Source: Castor canadensis (taxonomy: Eukaryota > Chordata > Mammalia > Rodentia > Castoridae). Taken from it: a stretch of DNA of 64,000 nt. Every line of letters begins with the position of its first letter. Position 1 is the first letter of the stretch. The translations under genes were made by a program, and so were the position numbers. The stretch covers positions 168,040,083 to 168,104,082 of the forward strand of contig NC_133390.1 in assembly GCF_047511655.1 (NCBI RefSeq), in the 5' to 3' direction. The notes under the pieces were generated by a model. It was not told the DNA's origin, made no database searches, and saw only the letters and a program-made list of their open reading frames with translations. Of this stretch, positions 62,655 through 64,000 are shown one piece after another.

Positions 62655-63960
62655 TCTAGAAAGCACCTACTGCAGAGGCTGATAGGAAAGGTGATGCTCA
62701 TATGTTATTTCCCTGTCCCTTCTCACTTTAGCTCAAAGACAGAAACTTTCCTGCTCTTCAGCTCCACAGGGAAGTCGCCCCCGTGTCTTTGTATAAGAAA
62801 CACTAATAAAACCTGATGAATAATGTCAAAATGGATGCTGCCCAAAATGCAGAAACATGCCACATGCCCTGAAAAGGGACAGTATAATGCTAGGTCTTAG
62901 TTTATTAAGTAAAATTCAGTAGGGACCCAGAAACTCAGACTGTAATAGACAGGAAGCTTTTCCTTTAACTAGGTTTCTCCAATGTTACTTTATTTAGTAG
63001 TCTATGACTTAGACTTCTGCTGCCCTCTGGTGGCTCTGAGAACAAAGCACTCAGCAAAGAATTCTTTCCACTCACAGTGGGGCTTCATCATTCTTTGTGT
63101 TTATTAATCTGTATGAACCTGGCCTTTCTATGCATCAGTTCCTTTGACAAGATGGCTTAACTTAGGTAGGAAGGGAAGACGGTGGCTCTCAACCCAAGAG
63201 CAACTTCCCACCCTCTTCACCCAACATACCCAACTTGCAGATGACCACCAGAGAAAATGGTGAGACTCAGAACGGCAGCAAGGAGAGGCACAGGTGCACC
63301 TGTATTGCCTGCACTAACAGTGCATGAGAAGTCAGAGATTCTACAATCAGATAGTCAAGGAAATGGGCTGAGAAGGGAGGGGCAGTGAGATACCATTGCT
63401 TCATTAAAGAATAGGTCTTTGTAGACCCACACTTGAGGAATGGCAAGTGTCAGAAACCCAGAAATTCCTGTCTGCTGTGAGGAAGCTGAGGATGGGATCT
63501 GGTTTTTTGACCTGGTCAAAGGCTACTTTCAGGATGCAAAGGTAATAGGACTACAGGCAGGATAGGAGTGCATGAGACCTGCTTCCCAGAACTGAGGCTG
63601 AAATGGACTTAAACCCCGAGAAGGAACATTTCTAATGGCTTCTTTGGGTTAGGGTGTAACAGCAGGGAAAGCTGCCCATAAAAGCCTAGGGATGGGGGGA
63701 GACTGGAATTTGGCCCTGTCTTCAGCTCTCTCACTCTCACTCACTCACTCTCATTCCCTCTCCATTGTTACCTGAATAAGGTAGGCCACACCAGATGGGA
63801 AGGAGAGATCTAGAATGGCATTCTTTCTCACTGCTTATTCTGTGTTTTGTCTGGGGCTTACACCTCTCTCTCCAGCCCCACTCTTACCCTTCAGTATTTG
63901 AAAATTCTCAGATGGTTATTTTCATTGACTCTCTACCATAATGGCTTGTAAATTATGTAC
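62655..63960. other. Unassigned sequence
   Basis: No exon or repeat could be supported. A TCTCACTC-rich patch lies near 63721-63760. Confidence 0.35.
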
Positions 63961-63964
63961 ATAA

Positions 63965-64000
63965 AGCCAGGCCTGGTGGCATGCACCTGTAGTCCCAGCT
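63965..64000 (+). mobile_element. B1-like SINE cut by the window end
   Basis: GCCAGGCCTGGTGGCATGCA, CCTGTAGTCCCAGCT. Confidence 0.75.

Noticed and set aside
54700-64000. WFDC3 expected next in the cluster
   Set aside because: No WAP cysteine pattern was found on either strand; it probably lies beyond the window.

Overview
The window is mammalian nuclear DNA. It has long introns, dense retrotransposon cover and no bacterial-style gene packing. The repeats point to a rodent. There are many copies of a short tRNA-derived (ID-like) SINE, B1-like (7SL-type) SINEs, and composite B1-plus-ID elements resembling B1-dID. From memory, this composite form and the L1 3' end seen here fit beaver (Castor) best; the species is inferred, not proven.

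Four host genes can be read at the exon level, and together they identify the locus. They belong to the WAP/Kunitz protease-inhibitor cluster (human 20q13.12 type; mouse Wfdc13-Spint4-Spint5 neighbourhood). In order they are WFDC10 (minus, about 7.8-9.3 kb), WFDC13 (plus, 16.6-20.5 kb), SPINT4 (plus, 32.8-36.1 kb) and a second Kunitz gene that is most likely SPINT5 (plus, 51.7-53.9 kb). All four encode small secreted proteins of 80-114 residues with a signal peptide on exon 1 and one cysteine-rich inhibitor domain on exon 2. WFDC10 and WFDC13 carry the eight-cysteine WAP core, and the two SPINT genes carry the six-cysteine Kunitz core. Family members are typically expressed in epididymis and testis, so the locus is probably a male-tract antiprotease and antimicrobial cluster. 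Each gene has a complete frame across its predicted splice sites, and the two SPINT genes share splice phases and a similar promoter, as expected of a tandem duplication.

Most of the rest is repeats. Region by region: 0-5 kb holds a young truncated L1, a diverged tandem repeat with a unit near 400 bp, and microsatellites. 5.6-7 kb has two LTR fossils. 11-15 kb is an old L1 split by a younger antisense L1. 24.8-31.7 kb is a stack of old L1 pieces with serial SINE insertions. 38.5-43.4 kb is a decayed class I endogenous retrovirus inside an old L1. 45-51 kb is another nested LTR/L1/SINE block with two notable recent local rearrangements. 54-64 kb is mostly unassigned sequence with LTR, L1 and SINE insertions.

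No CRISPR array, RNA gene or unknown coding system was found. The most notable items are the apparently intact SPINT5, the unusual P1 residues in both Kunitz domains, a perfect 25-bp hairpin, a perfect 78-bp tandem duplication, the diverged tandem array at 2.2-3.4 kb and a 53-bp L1 insertion with target-site duplications. All calls come from reading the sequence by eye with remembered family consensus, and no alignment was run.
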